From: Gracilibacillus lacisalsi DSM 19029
GTDB taxonomy: Bacteria > Bacillota > Bacilli > Bacillales > Amphibacillaceae
Length of the DNA stretch: 64,000 nt
Direction of reading: 5' to 3'
Assembly (NCBI RefSeq): GCF_000377765.1
Contig: NZ_KB898670.1
Span: 89,988-153,987 of the forward strand
Shown here piece after piece: positions 9,443 to 16,954 of this stretch. Under the pieces are notes generated by a model. That model had not been told where the DNA came from, searched no databases, and saw nothing but the letters and a program-made list of their open reading frames with translations. The position numbers and the translations under genes were made by a program. How positions within the stretch are numbered: position 1 is the first letter of the stretch; each line of letters begins with the position of its first letter.

Positions 9443-9745
9443 TTATTTGGAGAATTGTTTCATGACTTCCATCAGCTCTTCTATCGTTTCATCACCATTT
9501 CCTGATAATATAGCGTCACTGACACAGTGTTTGATATGTCTTTCCGTAATGGAATAGCCTACTTTTTTAAGTGCAGCATTAATCGCACTTATTTGCACGA
9601 GAACATCTACACAATAACGATCTTCTTCAATCATTTTTTGTATACCCCGAACCTGACCTTCTATTCGTTTTAACCGATTAACGGTAGCTTGAATTTCCTC
9701 TTTAGATCTCGGTTTACTTGGATGTTGGTGCAAGGATTCATTCAC
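9443..9745 (-). CDS. csoR: Copper-sensing repressor CsoR
   Basis: About 100 residues, all-helical CsoR/RcnR fold. The Cu(I) ligands C-H-C are visible: Cys in YCVDVLVQ, then His and Cys in [11 protein letters not shown]. The GTG at 9745 is favoured (Shine-Dalgarno AAGGATGTGA); another in-frame GTG lies 9 bp upstream. It is the first gene of the copper operon and should bind the palindrome in its own promoter until Cu(I) releases it. Confidence 0.95.
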   Translation of the reverse strand: MNESLHQHPSKPRSKEEIQATVNRLKRIEGQVRGIQKMIEEDRYCVDVLVQISAINAALKKVGYSITERHIKHCVSDAILSGNGDETIEELMEVMKQFSK

Positions 9746-9775
9746 AATTATCACATCCTTTTCATCTCTTTATTT

Positions 9776-9807
9776 ATACTATACCCCCCTATAGTATAAT
9801 GTGTCAA
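9776..9807 (-). promoter_or_regulatory. CsoR operator and promoter of csoR-copA-copZ
   Basis: A perfect 8-bp inverted repeat, ATACTATA (9776-9783) and TATAGTAT (9790-9797), flanks a CCCCCC centre, the usual GC-rich core of CsoR boxes. On the minus strand it covers the -10 (TATAGT, 9783-9778) and the spacer; the -35 is TTGACA (9807-9802), 18 bp away. A bound CsoR tetramer would exclude RNA polymerase. Confidence 0.85.
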
Positions 9808-9822
9808 CATTTTTGTTTAAAT

Positions 9823-9900
9823 AAGAAAAGCGAACCGATGATGACTTATCTTAGGGCGATTCGTGAAGTCGCCTAGTTTTTGAGCGCTCAGAGCTAGACA
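9823..9900. repeat. Dispersed intergenic element, copy 1
   Basis: AAGAAAAGCG at the left end and GAGCTAGACA at the right end are shared with 15101-15150. The element contains a hairpin TAGGGCGA/TCGCCTA followed by five T. It has no reading frame and sits between csoR and the YedK-type gene. Confidence 0.5.
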
Positions 9901-9930
9901 TCTGCGCAAATTTTTACTTTCTTTTCCTAA

Positions 9931-9961
9931 GAAAAAGAATGTACATTATTTTGTACATTCT
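9931..9961 (-). terminator. Intrinsic terminator of the SRAP gene
   Basis: AGAATGTACA (9936-9945) pairs with TGTACATTCT (9952-9961). Read on the minus strand, the stem is followed by five T. The stop codon lies at the foot of the stem. Confidence 0.8.
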
Positions 9962-10616
9962 AAATAGGTTCTATTAATGATTGATCATTATTTGTTGGAT
10001 TATTTACTTTTTTAGAAACCGGATAAGCCTTCATAAGAGAAGCATCCAACGGCACTAGCAGAGTTTTTAAGAAAGTTTTATCGTCGATCGTTGGGTCGAT
10101 CCAATTACCTTGATCTTTATCTTGTAAAATAACTGGCATTCGATCATGTATCGATTGCATAAGTCTATTTGGCTTCGTGGTTAAAATTGTACATGAGACG
10201 ATCTCTTGGTCTCCACTGCTCCAACGATCCCATAAGCCCGCAAAAGTGAAGAGCTGACCATCATTAACCGTAATTCGATATGGTTGCTTATCGTTTTCTT
10301 CTCGTTTCCACTCGTAAAAACTATCTGCCACAATTAAGCATCGTCTTCGTGATAATAATCGTTTAAAGGAAGGCTTTTCATCAACTGTTTCACTTCTAGC
10401 ATTTATCATTTTACTTCCTATTTTAGGATCTTTTGCCCAGCCTGGCACTAGTCCCCATTGAAGATAGCCAGCTTTTCTCCCTTCATTGGTTCCTACGATG
10501 GACAGTACTTGTTGCGTTGGTGCTATATTATAACTCGGTTGAAATTCGGTCAGAACGATATCTAGTTCACTTTCCAGAACTTCTATCGATGTATCTAAGG
10601 TAAATCTACCACACAT
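9960..10616 (-). CDS. SOS-response-associated (SRAP) protein, YedK/HMCES type
   Basis: About 218 residues starting at MCGRFTL, so that Cys2 is exposed after Met removal; this Cys forms the thiazolidine crosslink to abasic sites in single-stranded DNA. Other family landmarks are ARSET, the SFYEWK segment with the catalytic Glu, and HDRMPVIL with the active-site His. It protects abasic sites from cleavage during replication. The upstream in-frame start (MVKMCG) would block the N-terminal Cys and is rejected. I saw no Bacillus-type LexA box (CGAAC-N4-GTTCG) in the promoter region. Confidence 0.92.
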   Translation of the reverse strand: MCGRFTLDTSIEVLESELDIVLTEFQPSYNIAPTQQVLSIVGTNEGRKAGYLQWGLVPGWAKDPKIGSKMINARSETVDEKPSFKRLLSRRRCLIVADSFYEWKREENDKQPYRITVNDGQLFTFAGLWDRWSSGDQEIVSCTILTTKPNRLMQSIHDRMPVILQDKDQGNWIDPTIDDKTFLKTLLVPLDASLMKAYPVSKKVNNPTNNDQSLIEPI

Positions 10617-10670
10617 TTTAACCACATCCTTTTAAGGTTATATTTCCACTAGTGGGATTCCTTCACTAAA

Positions 10671-10691
10671 GCGGGGCATTTCCCGGGAAAT
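10671..10691. repeat. GC-rich palindrome in the SRAP/aeRF1 intergenic region
   Basis: ATTTCCCGGGAAAT (10678-10691) is a perfect palindrome preceded by GCGGGGC. It resembles the CGGGCACTTTTCCAGGG core of the repeats at 33032-33175, so both may belong to one dispersed family. Confidence 0.4.
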
Positions 10692-10850
10692 ACGATTAAT
10701 GCTAGTATACTATTTTAAGCAGTTCTTTATTAGCTATTTACATTCTGTTAGGTATTAATACTCAAATAGTGTGATTGATGTTTAAACATATTCACAGCGG
10801 TTAGAGGATAACTAGAAACGATCATACTAAAAAGGAGCGTATAACACTTT

Positions 10851-11657
10851 ATGGATATCAATAAAGAAATCAAAAAGTTGAAAAATGTTTATCTGGAAAA
10901 ACCACAACGCGTATTTAGTATGTATTTAAACACTGATCCAGCTGATCCTGAACAACAAGGTGGCAAATGGAAGTTACATTTAAAAAATGGTTTAAATAGT
11001 TTTGAAAACTACTTACAAATGGACGGAGATAGTGAAGAAAAAAGAAATTATTGGGCCGTTAAAGAAATGGTCGAAAACTATATGCATGAAAATGAACAAA
11101 ACTTAGCCAAAAGCGTGGTAATATTTGCAACAGGTGATCAGTCGATTTGGTTTGCTGAGAAATTTCAAATGCCCGTTGAAACTGAATTTAGTTGGGAAGA
11201 GACACCTAAATTAGATCAGATCAAAAAAATGCTTGATCAGTTCCCAGAAACAGGTATCATCCTAACACAGAAAGAATCCATCAAAGTATTGGACACCGAA
11301 CTCGGAAACTTAAAAAATACGAAATTGTATCAATTAGATCTTGATACCGAAGATTGGCGTGAACATACCGGACCACATCGAGCCCAGCCATCTATGGGAT
11401 CTGGCGGAAAAAACACAAAACAAGAACAGTTCGAAGCCCGTTTTGAAGCTAACCGCTATCGTTGGTATAAAAGTATAGCTACAAGCCTCGACAAATTAGC
11501 AAAAGATAAAAACTGGAAGAAGATTATAATAGTCGGAAACAAAGAGGAAGCGGAAGATTTGTCTAGTAATATGAATAAAAAAGTAACGAAAGTGATTCCT
11601 AAAAATATGTTGGAGCAAGAAAAAATGAAAATTATCAACGAGGCTGTCTTCCACTAA
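10851..11657 (+). CDS. aeRF1-type bacterial release-factor-like protein (VLRF1 family)
   Basis: 268 residues. Resembles the Firmicutes VLRF1/baeRF group, which shares the eRF1/Pelota middle and C-terminal folds. Visible landmarks are an N-terminal MYLNTDPADPEQQGGKWKLHLKNGLNSFENYL segment and, towards the end, KKIIIVGNKEEAEDL, the alpha/beta core of the eRF1-type domain. These proteins are thought to act in ribosome rescue or tRNA hydrolysis, by analogy with Vms1/VLRF1 and the archaeal factors; no GGQ motif is present, and the catalytic residue is not obvious. Monocistronic, with a strong terminator. Confidence 0.7.
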   Translation: MDINKEIKKLKNVYLEKPQRVFSMYLNTDPADPEQQGGKWKLHLKNGLNSFENYLQMDGDSEEKRNYWAVKEMVENYMHENEQNLAKSVVIFATGDQSIWFAEKFQMPVETEFSWEETPKLDQIKKMLDQFPETGIILTQKESIKVLDTELGNLKNTKLYQLDLDTEDWREHTGPHRAQPSMGSGGKNTKQEQFEARFEANRYRWYKSIATSLDKLAKDKNWKKIIIVGNKEEAEDLSSNMNKKVTKVIPKNMLEQEKMKIINEAVFH

Positions 11658-11688
11658 AAAAATCGAGCTATTGAAGCTCGATTTTTTT
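11655..11688 (+). terminator. Bidirectional terminator between aeRF1 and the M50 gene
   Basis: ATCGAGCT (11662-11669) and AGCTCGAT (11675-11682) with seven T after and seven A before, serving both convergent genes. Confidence 0.9.
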
Positions 11689-11702
11689 AGTTCTAGTAAA
11701 AC

Positions 11703-12887
11703 TTAAGTAGAAGCAGATTTTCTCTTTTTTCTAATCGAATAAATCAATAAACTGATCATTAGAATGAATTGTGCCACGATCACCAATGCATCCCAGAAGT
11801 AGGGATTATCGATCGGATTCATTAAATGTGGTAGTGTATTTACCATTAAGTAAATCGTTTGGGGAATGAAATATATAATGAATAAACTCATCGTTAATAT
11901 GACTCCGATGAAGGAAAATACACCATATAATTTGACTACTTTTTCTTCCCCTTCAAAGGTAGTACTTGTTTCATCTACTTTAATAAATGGAATCCATTTT
12001 GCCATATAATTTTTACCGTTCTCCATTAAATTATAACAACCTGTTATGTTTTCTACTAAATAATATAAGTCCGTCTTCATATAGAAACAGCATTGATAAA
12101 TTGTTCTAATAAATATGTCCAGTACTACTACCGATAAGATTCCATTCATAAGATGATGATCAATAGATACTGTCAGTTTGATTAATAATACGGTAAACAG
12201 AATCAGTTGGTCAATGAACATACCACCTAAAAAGAGTATATTCCTTTTTTTCGATGGTAGTTTCCAACCAGCAGTTAAGTCTGTTTCTGCCACGACAAAG
12301 AACAATCTGTGTCCTACATTAACACTAGCAGGCAAATCGAATGACCTGATGGCTAAAATATGCCCAAACTCGTGAAATATGAGTAGGATAAGTGATAGAA
12401 GTAAGTATATTAACATATTTGCTATCATAGATTCGAATATAAATATGTCCATAAAATTCGGAATAGTCCGCGGAAATGAAATAAAAAGCCAAACATTTAT
12501 CGTTAAAATAATGATAAATAGGAGTATTGTCCACCTGTTAAATATTTTCTTTGCAAAACTTGGAGATATCCATTTAAATCCTGTAGGTGAAGAACCAATA
12601 CTGTTGAAAGCTATTTCTTCGTTATCGATCGCTTTTACTAGCCCTAAATCAAGCAGTTGTTTAATAAATTCAATAATATCAATATCTTCTTCTGGATATT
12701 TTTTCTCTAAATATATTTCAATATCATTTAGGTTTTCGTTTCTATTTATTTTTTTTATAGCCTCTATAGCAGGTTTTGGCATTTGATAAAATTCACCTGT
12801 ATAGCTATTCTCCACTAAAAAAAATTTGTTTTCTTCTTTAATAATTAGATCATGTAGCAAGATAGTTGAATTCGATGATAGATTCAT
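11703..12887 (-). CDS. PqqD-like domain fused to M50-type membrane zinc metallopeptidase
   Basis: 394 residues. Residues 1-~95 look like a PqqD/RRE-type winged helix (KFFLVENSYTGEFYQMPKPAIEAIKKIN, then IIEFIKQLLDLGLV), a module that binds leader peptides of ribosomally made natural products. The rest is polytopic, with the zinc motif HEFGH at 172-176 inside a transmembrane helix and a later K-T-D-L-Y-Y segment in the position of the third ligand. The architecture matches membrane peptidases that process small peptides, such as YydH of the B. subtilis yyd locus or the pheromone protease Eep. It is the last gene of a unit with an HD-GYP gene and a 21-residue peptide gene. A terminator just before its Shine-Dalgarno (AGGAGGGG) should reduce its expression. 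Confidence 0.8.
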   Translation of the reverse strand: MNLSSNSTILLHDLIIKEENKFFLVENSYTGEFYQMPKPAIEAIKKINRNENLNDIEIYLEKKYPEEDIDIIEFIKQLLDLGLVKAIDNEEIAFNSIGSSPTGFKWISPSFAKKIFNRWTILLFIIILTINVWLFISFPRTIPNFMDIFIFESMIANMLIYLLLSLILLIFHEFGHILAIRSFDLPASVNVGHRLFFVVAETDLTAGWKLPSKKRNILFLGGMFIDQLILFTVLLIKLTVSIDHHLMNGILSVVVLDIFIRTIYQCCFYMKTDLYYLVENITGCYNLMENGKNYMAKWIPFIKVDETSTTFEGEEKVVKLYGVFSFIGVILTMSLFIIYFIPQTIYLMVNTLPHLMNPIDNPYFWDALVIVAQFILMISLLIYSIRKKRKSAST

Positions 12888-12896
12888 AGAATCCCC

Positions 12897-12928
12897 TCCT
12901 AAAAAAAAGGATGCTAAAATAGCATCCT
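12897..12928 (-). terminator. Internal terminator/attenuator between the 21-residue peptide gene and the M50 gene
   Basis: GGATGCTA and TAGCATCC (12909-12916 and 12920-12927) with a 3-nt loop; on the minus strand it is followed by nine T that run straight into the Shine-Dalgarno of the M50 gene. This would give more peptide mRNA than protease mRNA. Confidence 0.9.
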
Positions 12929-12929
12929 A

Positions 12930-12995
12930 TTACCATTGTAGATGTGCACACCACCAACAAGTTGCTTTTAGACTTTTTAGTTTACGGATCTTCAT
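12930..12995 (-). CDS. 21-residue Cys/Trp-rich peptide, candidate precursor or signal peptide
   Basis: Too short for normal ORF calling. The ATG overlaps the HD-GYP stop codon in the ATGA manner, and a good Shine-Dalgarno (AAAGGAGAG) lies 8 nt upstream inside the HD-GYP end. The N-terminal half is basic (MKIRKLKSLK, net +5) and the C-terminal core is CWWCAHLQW (residues 13-21). A strong terminator follows within 1-2 nt of the stop codon, so the sequence is laid out as a complete, strongly transcribed mini-gene. The next gene encodes a PqqD-like/M50 membrane peptidase, the usual partner of processed peptides. Possible roles: RiPP-like precursor, secreted signal, metal-binding peptide, or a Trp-rich leader controlling the terminator. 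I do not recognise the family. Confidence 0.7.
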   Translation of the reverse strand: MKIRKLKSLKATCWWCAHLQW

Positions 12996-14164
12996 TTGTT
13001 ATCTCTCCTTTCTGCATAATATTGTTTATGATATTCAATCCATAATGGAAAAACTTCTTTGACTTTTTCCACTAGGATTGGATCAAACTGAGAACCACTA
13101 CCATTAACGATCTGTTCATATGCCTTTTCTAAAGGCATTGCTTCACGATACGAGCGCGAAGATGTCATCGCGTCAAAAGCATCAGCAATTGCTGTTATTC
13201 GAGCAAAAAGGTTAGTTTCTTCTGCCTTTAAACCGTTTGGATATCCTTTTCCATCCCACCGTTCATGGTGATCTCTAATTACTGTTATGTATTCATTTAT
13301 TCCTTCTACATCTTTAACAGCTTCAGCTCCTACCACTGGATGAGATTTGATAATTTCAAATTCTTCTGCAGTTAACTTTCCTGGTTTTGACAATATTACA
13401 TCTGAAATATGAATTTTACCTACATCGTGTAATAAACAAGCATAATAGAATAGTTTAATATCTTGATTTTTGAATTCTTTTAAAGATTTGGCAAGAATCA
13501 TGGCATAATTAGCAACTCTTTCACTGTGTCCCCTAGTATACGGATCTTTTAGTTCTAATGTCGCGATAACTCCTTTCACGATCCCTTCCAACTGATTATC
13601 ATAAGAAAGTTTTAGAGAATTAACGTACCCTAAGAACCTGTATAAAACTATACATGCAACAGTTGCAAAGACTAGTAATAATAATAGCGGAATCAGTACC
13701 ACATACTGGTTTAAAACTATTCCAATAAAAATATACTTAAAAATTTGTACTAGGGATACAAAGTAGAAGAATCTTTTATTGACAAAAATGGGTGAAAATA
13801 AAACAAAAACCATTTCTACGATATTTCCAGCATTATAGGTTTCATTATTTGATAAAAAATATATTAATTCTATGATGACATTTGCTACGGTAAAAACAAT
13901 AAAGTAAATGTATTTTACTGGTGATGGTTTATTTCGCTTTAATAAATATATTGCTATGGGTAATAACGCCAAAAGAATAGCGTATAAATAGAAATCGAAT
14001 ATAGTTTTTAATCCATTAGAAACTAGATTCCAAGGCATTTGTGGCAATATATAATAATATATAATTTCATATCCAAAATAAATAACATAAAACAACCACA
14101 AAAACCATATTGTAGTTCTTTTTTCCTCATTTAATAGATTGGTATACTTGTGTATATTTTCCAT
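12992..14164 (-). CDS. Membrane HD-GYP domain phosphodiesterase-like protein
   Basis: 390 residues. The N-terminal 180 residues contain about six hydrophobic helices (a membrane sensor of unknown type). The C-terminal domain is a full HD-GYP domain: KDPYTRGHSERVA, the catalytic HDVGK (246-250), DHHERWDGKGYPNG (298-310) with the GYP motif, and ADAFDAMTSSRSYR. Such domains hydrolyse c-di-GMP or related cyclic dinucleotides. All expected metal ligands are visible, so activity is likely. It heads the peptide/M50 unit and its stop codon overlaps the peptide start. The genomic link between cyclic-dinucleotide turnover and a mini-peptide is unusual. Confidence 0.88.
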   Translation of the reverse strand: MENIHKYTNLLNEEKRTTIWFLWLFYVIYFGYEIIYYYILPQMPWNLVSNGLKTIFDFYLYAILLALLPIAIYLLKRNKPSPVKYIYFIVFTVANVIIELIYFLSNNETYNAGNIVEMVFVLFSPIFVNKRFFYFVSLVQIFKYIFIGIVLNQYVVLIPLLLLLVFATVACIVLYRFLGYVNSLKLSYDNQLEGIVKGVIATLELKDPYTRGHSERVANYAMILAKSLKEFKNQDIKLFYYACLLHDVGKIHISDVILSKPGKLTAEEFEIIKSHPVVGAEAVKDVEGINEYITVIRDHHERWDGKGYPNGLKAEETNLFARITAIADAFDAMTSSRSYREAMPLEKAYEQIVNGSGSQFDPILVEKVKEVFPLWIEYHKQYYAERRDNK

Positions 14165-14634
14165 ATCTAAGTCCCTTCTTAATAAGAATTATACTATATA
14201 AAGAACAAAATTTCTACAAATTTCCTTAAATTAGTTCGAATTTTTTGTGTGCAAAGTAAAGCATCTGTCGAGACTTGTAAACAAAACTAGATTTTTTTTA
14301 ATAATTATTGCTTTAGACATACCATATGTTATTATTTATCCAATTGTCTCATATATTAACTTTTTTGTAGATAATAAAAAATAGTTAGTGAATAAAATTC
14401 CTATCTTTGTAGTATACACCCATCTCGGCAAAGATCGCATTTGATATTTTAAAAGCAACTCAGAAAATTTCTTTTTGTAAATTAACTTTTATATTAATAA
14501 GCCTTTCTTCTTACTACTATAGTAACAAAAGAAAACATTTTCAATTATTTTAATGTTAAAGAATATCACAAGCTAATCATATTTTTGAGTTTTCTACTAT
14601 AAAATATTTTATAGAATATAGGGAGGCAGTTAAT
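14165..14634. other. 470-bp AT-rich intergenic region with an 18-bp palindrome
   Basis: Carries the divergent promoters of the HD-GYP unit and guaD but no coding sequence that I can support. The clearest element is the perfect 18-bp palindrome CTATAAAATATTTTATAG (14597-14614), which ends 7 bp before the guaD Shine-Dalgarno (GGGAGG). Its position suits an operator, or a hairpin that affects translation of guaD. Confidence 0.6.
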
Positions 14635-15102
14635 ATGAAGCTAGAATTTATGAAGCACGCTTTACAGATAGCATATGACAATGTAGAAAAAAGAAATGGT
14701 GGCCCATTTGGTGCTGTGGTTGTAAAAGAAGATAAAATTGTAGGAAAAGGGACAAATGTAGTCACAACGACAAATGATCCATCCGCCCATGCTGAAATCA
14801 GCGCAATACGGGATGCGTGTATGCACCTTAATGATTATCAATTAACAGGTTGTGAAATTTATACAAGCTGTGAACCTTGTCCGATGTGTTTAGGAGCGAT
14901 CTATTGGGCACGTCCTAAAGCTGTTTATTATTTTAATACAAGAGAAGAAGCAGCAAAGATTGGATTCGATGATCAATATATTTATGACCAAATCGCTATG
15001 AATATCGAAGATAGAAAATTATTAATGAAGAAACTAGATTTAAATAGTGATAAATTACCTTTCCAATTATGGGAGCAAACTACGGATAAAGTAGAATACT
15101 AA
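14635..15102 (+). CDS. guaD: Guanine deaminase (CDA fold)
   Basis: 155 residues, one less than B. subtilis GuaD. The zinc site of the cytidine-deaminase fold is complete: HAE (in SAHAEISAI) with the proton-shuttling Glu, and PCPMC. The C-terminal part (YFNTREEAAKIGFDDQYIYDQI, then the tail ending in KLPFQLWE) is characteristic of the GuaD/nucleoside deaminase group rather than tRNA adenosine deaminase. It converts guanine to xanthine, which xpt (36.7 kb) can salvage. Shine-Dalgarno GGGAGG. Confidence 0.9.
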   Translation: MKLEFMKHALQIAYDNVEKRNGGPFGAVVVKEDKIVGKGTNVVTTTNDPSAHAEISAIRDACMHLNDYQLTGCEIYTSCEPCPMCLGAIYWARPKAVYYFNTREEAAKIGFDDQYIYDQIAMNIEDRKLLMKKLDLNSDKLPFQLWEQTTDKVEY

Positions 15103-15150
15103 GAAAAGCGCAAAGAGCCCGTTTAAAACGTAGCGATCGGAGCTAGACAG
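15101..15150. repeat. Dispersed intergenic element, copy 2
   Basis: Starts AAGAAAAGCG and ends GGAGCTAGACA, as in copy 1 at 9823-9900; the centre differs. Located directly after guaD. Confidence 0.45.
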
Positions 15151-15176
15151 ATACCCAAACTTTATACTTTCTTTCT

Positions 15177-15216
15177 AAAAAAAAGATGAGTTGGATCAAA
15201 CAACTCATCTTTTTTG
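15177..15216. terminator. Bidirectional terminator between guaD and the MFS gene
   Basis: AAGATGAGTT (15183-15192) pairs with AACTCATCTT (15202-15211), flanked by A and T tracts on both sides. Confidence 0.9.
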
Positions 15217-16410
15217 TCTAGTAAATGCAAAAAATATAATCGCCCCGATAAGAGAATTCGTAAATAGTACTGCTCCCATTGGAACTGCCGTTGTTTCATC
15301 TAATCCTACAATAGGGGCAACTATTGCGCCCATTACTAAAGGCAACATACCAAGTAATGCACTTGCGGTCCCTGCACGTTCTTTTTGATTCTCCATTGCA
15401 AGTGAAAAACTACTAGTTAAGATAATCCCAACTGAGTTTAAATGGATAAATAACGAGATAACAAGCATATACAATGGCCAATGAAACACCGTCGCTATTA
15501 GCAATATTGTGTTTGCTGTTAGTGACATGATAACGCCGGTTCTCAATAAACTTTCTTCTGAAAAATGGCTGCTTAATCGACCGACAAGAAAACTACCAAA
15601 AATAATCGCTAATCCATTTATACCGAATAGGATACTAAATACTTGTGGTGATACATGATACAGATCCTGATAAACGAATGGTGTCCCTGCAACATATGCA
15701 AATGTTCCACCTTGAACAAAACAAACTACAATCGCATAGCCGATAAAGGATCGGTCTTTTAATAAATACCCCATTGTTTTTAATGAACTGGCAATCGAAG
15801 TTGGTCGACGATTTTCTTCTGGTAAAGTTTCCGGCAATTTAAAGGCACTAATCGTCACCATGACAATACCTAATAGAAATAAAAAGATAAAAATAGTATG
15901 CCATGTTGCAAAGGGTAGTAATAATACAGCCCCACCTGAGATCGGAGCAATCATTGGTGCTGTAGCATTAATTACCATTAACAAAGCAAAAAATTTGGTT
16001 AATGCTTTTCCATCAAATACATCTCTCACAACTGCTCGTGATAACACAACACCTGCTGAAGCAGTGAACCCTTGTAAAAACCTAGCTAAAATTAAAACAA
16101 TAATATTTGGTGCCACAGCACAAAGTAATGAAAAGATTGCAAATAGCGAAATAAAAAATAGTATAGGTTTTCTTCTTCCTATTGCATCACTGATCGGTCC
16201 AATTACTAATTGGCCAAAAGCTAAACCTAATAAACAAGCAGTTAAGCTTAATTGAACAAGCGATGCTCGTGCTCCCAAATCATCTGCTATTTGTGGGAAA
16301 CTTGGTAAGTACATATCAATATTGAACGGCCCTAACATTGCTAACATCGCTAGCAAGAATGCTAAGCCGATTCGCTGTTTTCCTGTTGGATTATGTAATT
16401 TCTGTTCGAT
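15205..16410 (-). CDS. MFS multidrug exporter, Bcr/CflA type, probable AUC start
   Basis: 401 residues if started at the ATC at 16410, about the length of Bcr/CflA drug:proton antiporters. Twelve hydrophobic helices; helix 1 is LAFLLAMLAMLGPFNIDMYLPSFPQIADDL, typical of the family, and GRRKP follows helix 2. The family normally has a hydrophilic N-terminus of ~15-20 residues before helix 1. Here, that segment (EQKLHNPTGKQRIG) is in frame but has no ATG, GTG or TTG before TTG 16356 inside helix 1. The Shine-Dalgarno GGGAGGGG sits 5 nt from the ATC at 16410. So either an AUC start or a damaged start codon is implied. Confidence 0.85.
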   Translation of the reverse strand: MEQKLHNPTGKQRIGLAFLLAMLAMLGPFNIDMYLPSFPQIADDLGARASLVQLSLTACLLGLAFGQLVIGPISDAIGRRKPILFFISLFAIFSLLCAVAPNIIVLILARFLQGFTASAGVVLSRAVVRDVFDGKALTKFFALLMVINATAPMIAPISGGAVLLLPFATWHTIFIFLFLLGIVMVTISAFKLPETLPEENRRPTSIASSLKTMGYLLKDRSFIGYAIVVCFVQGGTFAYVAGTPFVYQDLYHVSPQVFSILFGINGLAIIFGSFLVGRLSSHFSEESLLRTGVIMSLTANTILLIATVFHWPLYMLVISLFIHLNSVGIILTSSFSLAMENQKERAGTASALLGMLPLVMGAIVAPIVGLDETTAVPMGAVLFTNSLIGAIIFFAFTRQKR

Positions 16411-16630
16411 GTTAACCCCTCCCTTCTAATTATTATATAAGAATTAGCTGAGGAGTTATAGTAATTGGCTTTTAGACAATGGAAGTCTACCATCAGTGGT
16501 GGGTTTTGATCTCTTATAGAGCTTATGGTTAAGCTTTTGTAACATTTGTCATTCATTTTTAATACAAGTTACCGTTTCAACGATTGGTAAACGGGTTATA
16601 GATAAGTAGCTTGTATGAGGAGGGTGCAAC

Positions 16631-16912
16631 ATGAAGAAGTTTTTATCTAAAAATATAAAGTTGAATGAAAGATTATCCATTAACCAGCTCTTAGCATTAC
16701 ATACCTATCAGAAAAATTATAAAGGTCATATTTATCTTCTTTTCCATCATGATATGATCACACTTGAAAGTTTACCAAGTCTCATTTCATTTTCGTTAAC
16801 TATGAACCCAAGATGTGAAATTAAATTAATTGTCGAAGGAGAAAATCCACAACAAACATTAAATGATCTTACAAAATGTATTCATTTAAAGGAATATCAG
16901 ATTGCTCGATAA
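16631..16912 (+). CDS. HPr/Crh-like protein lacking the phosphorylatable His
   Basis: 93 residues. From GHIYLLFHHDMITLESLPSLISFSLTMNPRCEIKLIVEGENPQQTL the protein can be aligned with the C-terminal two thirds of HPr (sheet, regulatory helix, C-terminal helix), including the Ser of the Ser46 site (ITLES-LPSL against VNLKS-IMGV). In the N-terminal part the place of the catalytic GLHARP is taken by RLSINQ, so the PEP-dependent phosphorylation site is absent, as in Crh (where the residue is Gln). It is therefore probably regulatory or vestigial rather than a PTS carrier. Shine-Dalgarno GGAGGG, terminator shared with the next gene. Confidence 0.6.
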   Translation: MKKFLSKNIKLNERLSINQLLALHTYQKNYKGHIYLLFHHDMITLESLPSLISFSLTMNPRCEIKLIVEGENPQQTLNDLTKCIHLKEYQIAR

Positions 16913-16922
16913 ATGATACTTG

Positions 16923-16952
16923 AAAAATCCATGGTCGTCCCCATGGATTTTT
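16923..16952. terminator. Bidirectional terminator
   Basis: AAAAATCCATGG (16923-16934) and CCATGGATTTTT (16941-16952), a perfect 12-bp stem with 6-nt loop. Confidence 0.92.
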
Positions 16953-16954
16953 AA

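Noticed and set aside
10617..10850. LexA box in front of the SRAP gene
   Set aside because: No CGAAC-N4-GTTCG-like site; the visible palindrome ATTTCCCGGGAAAT is of another type.
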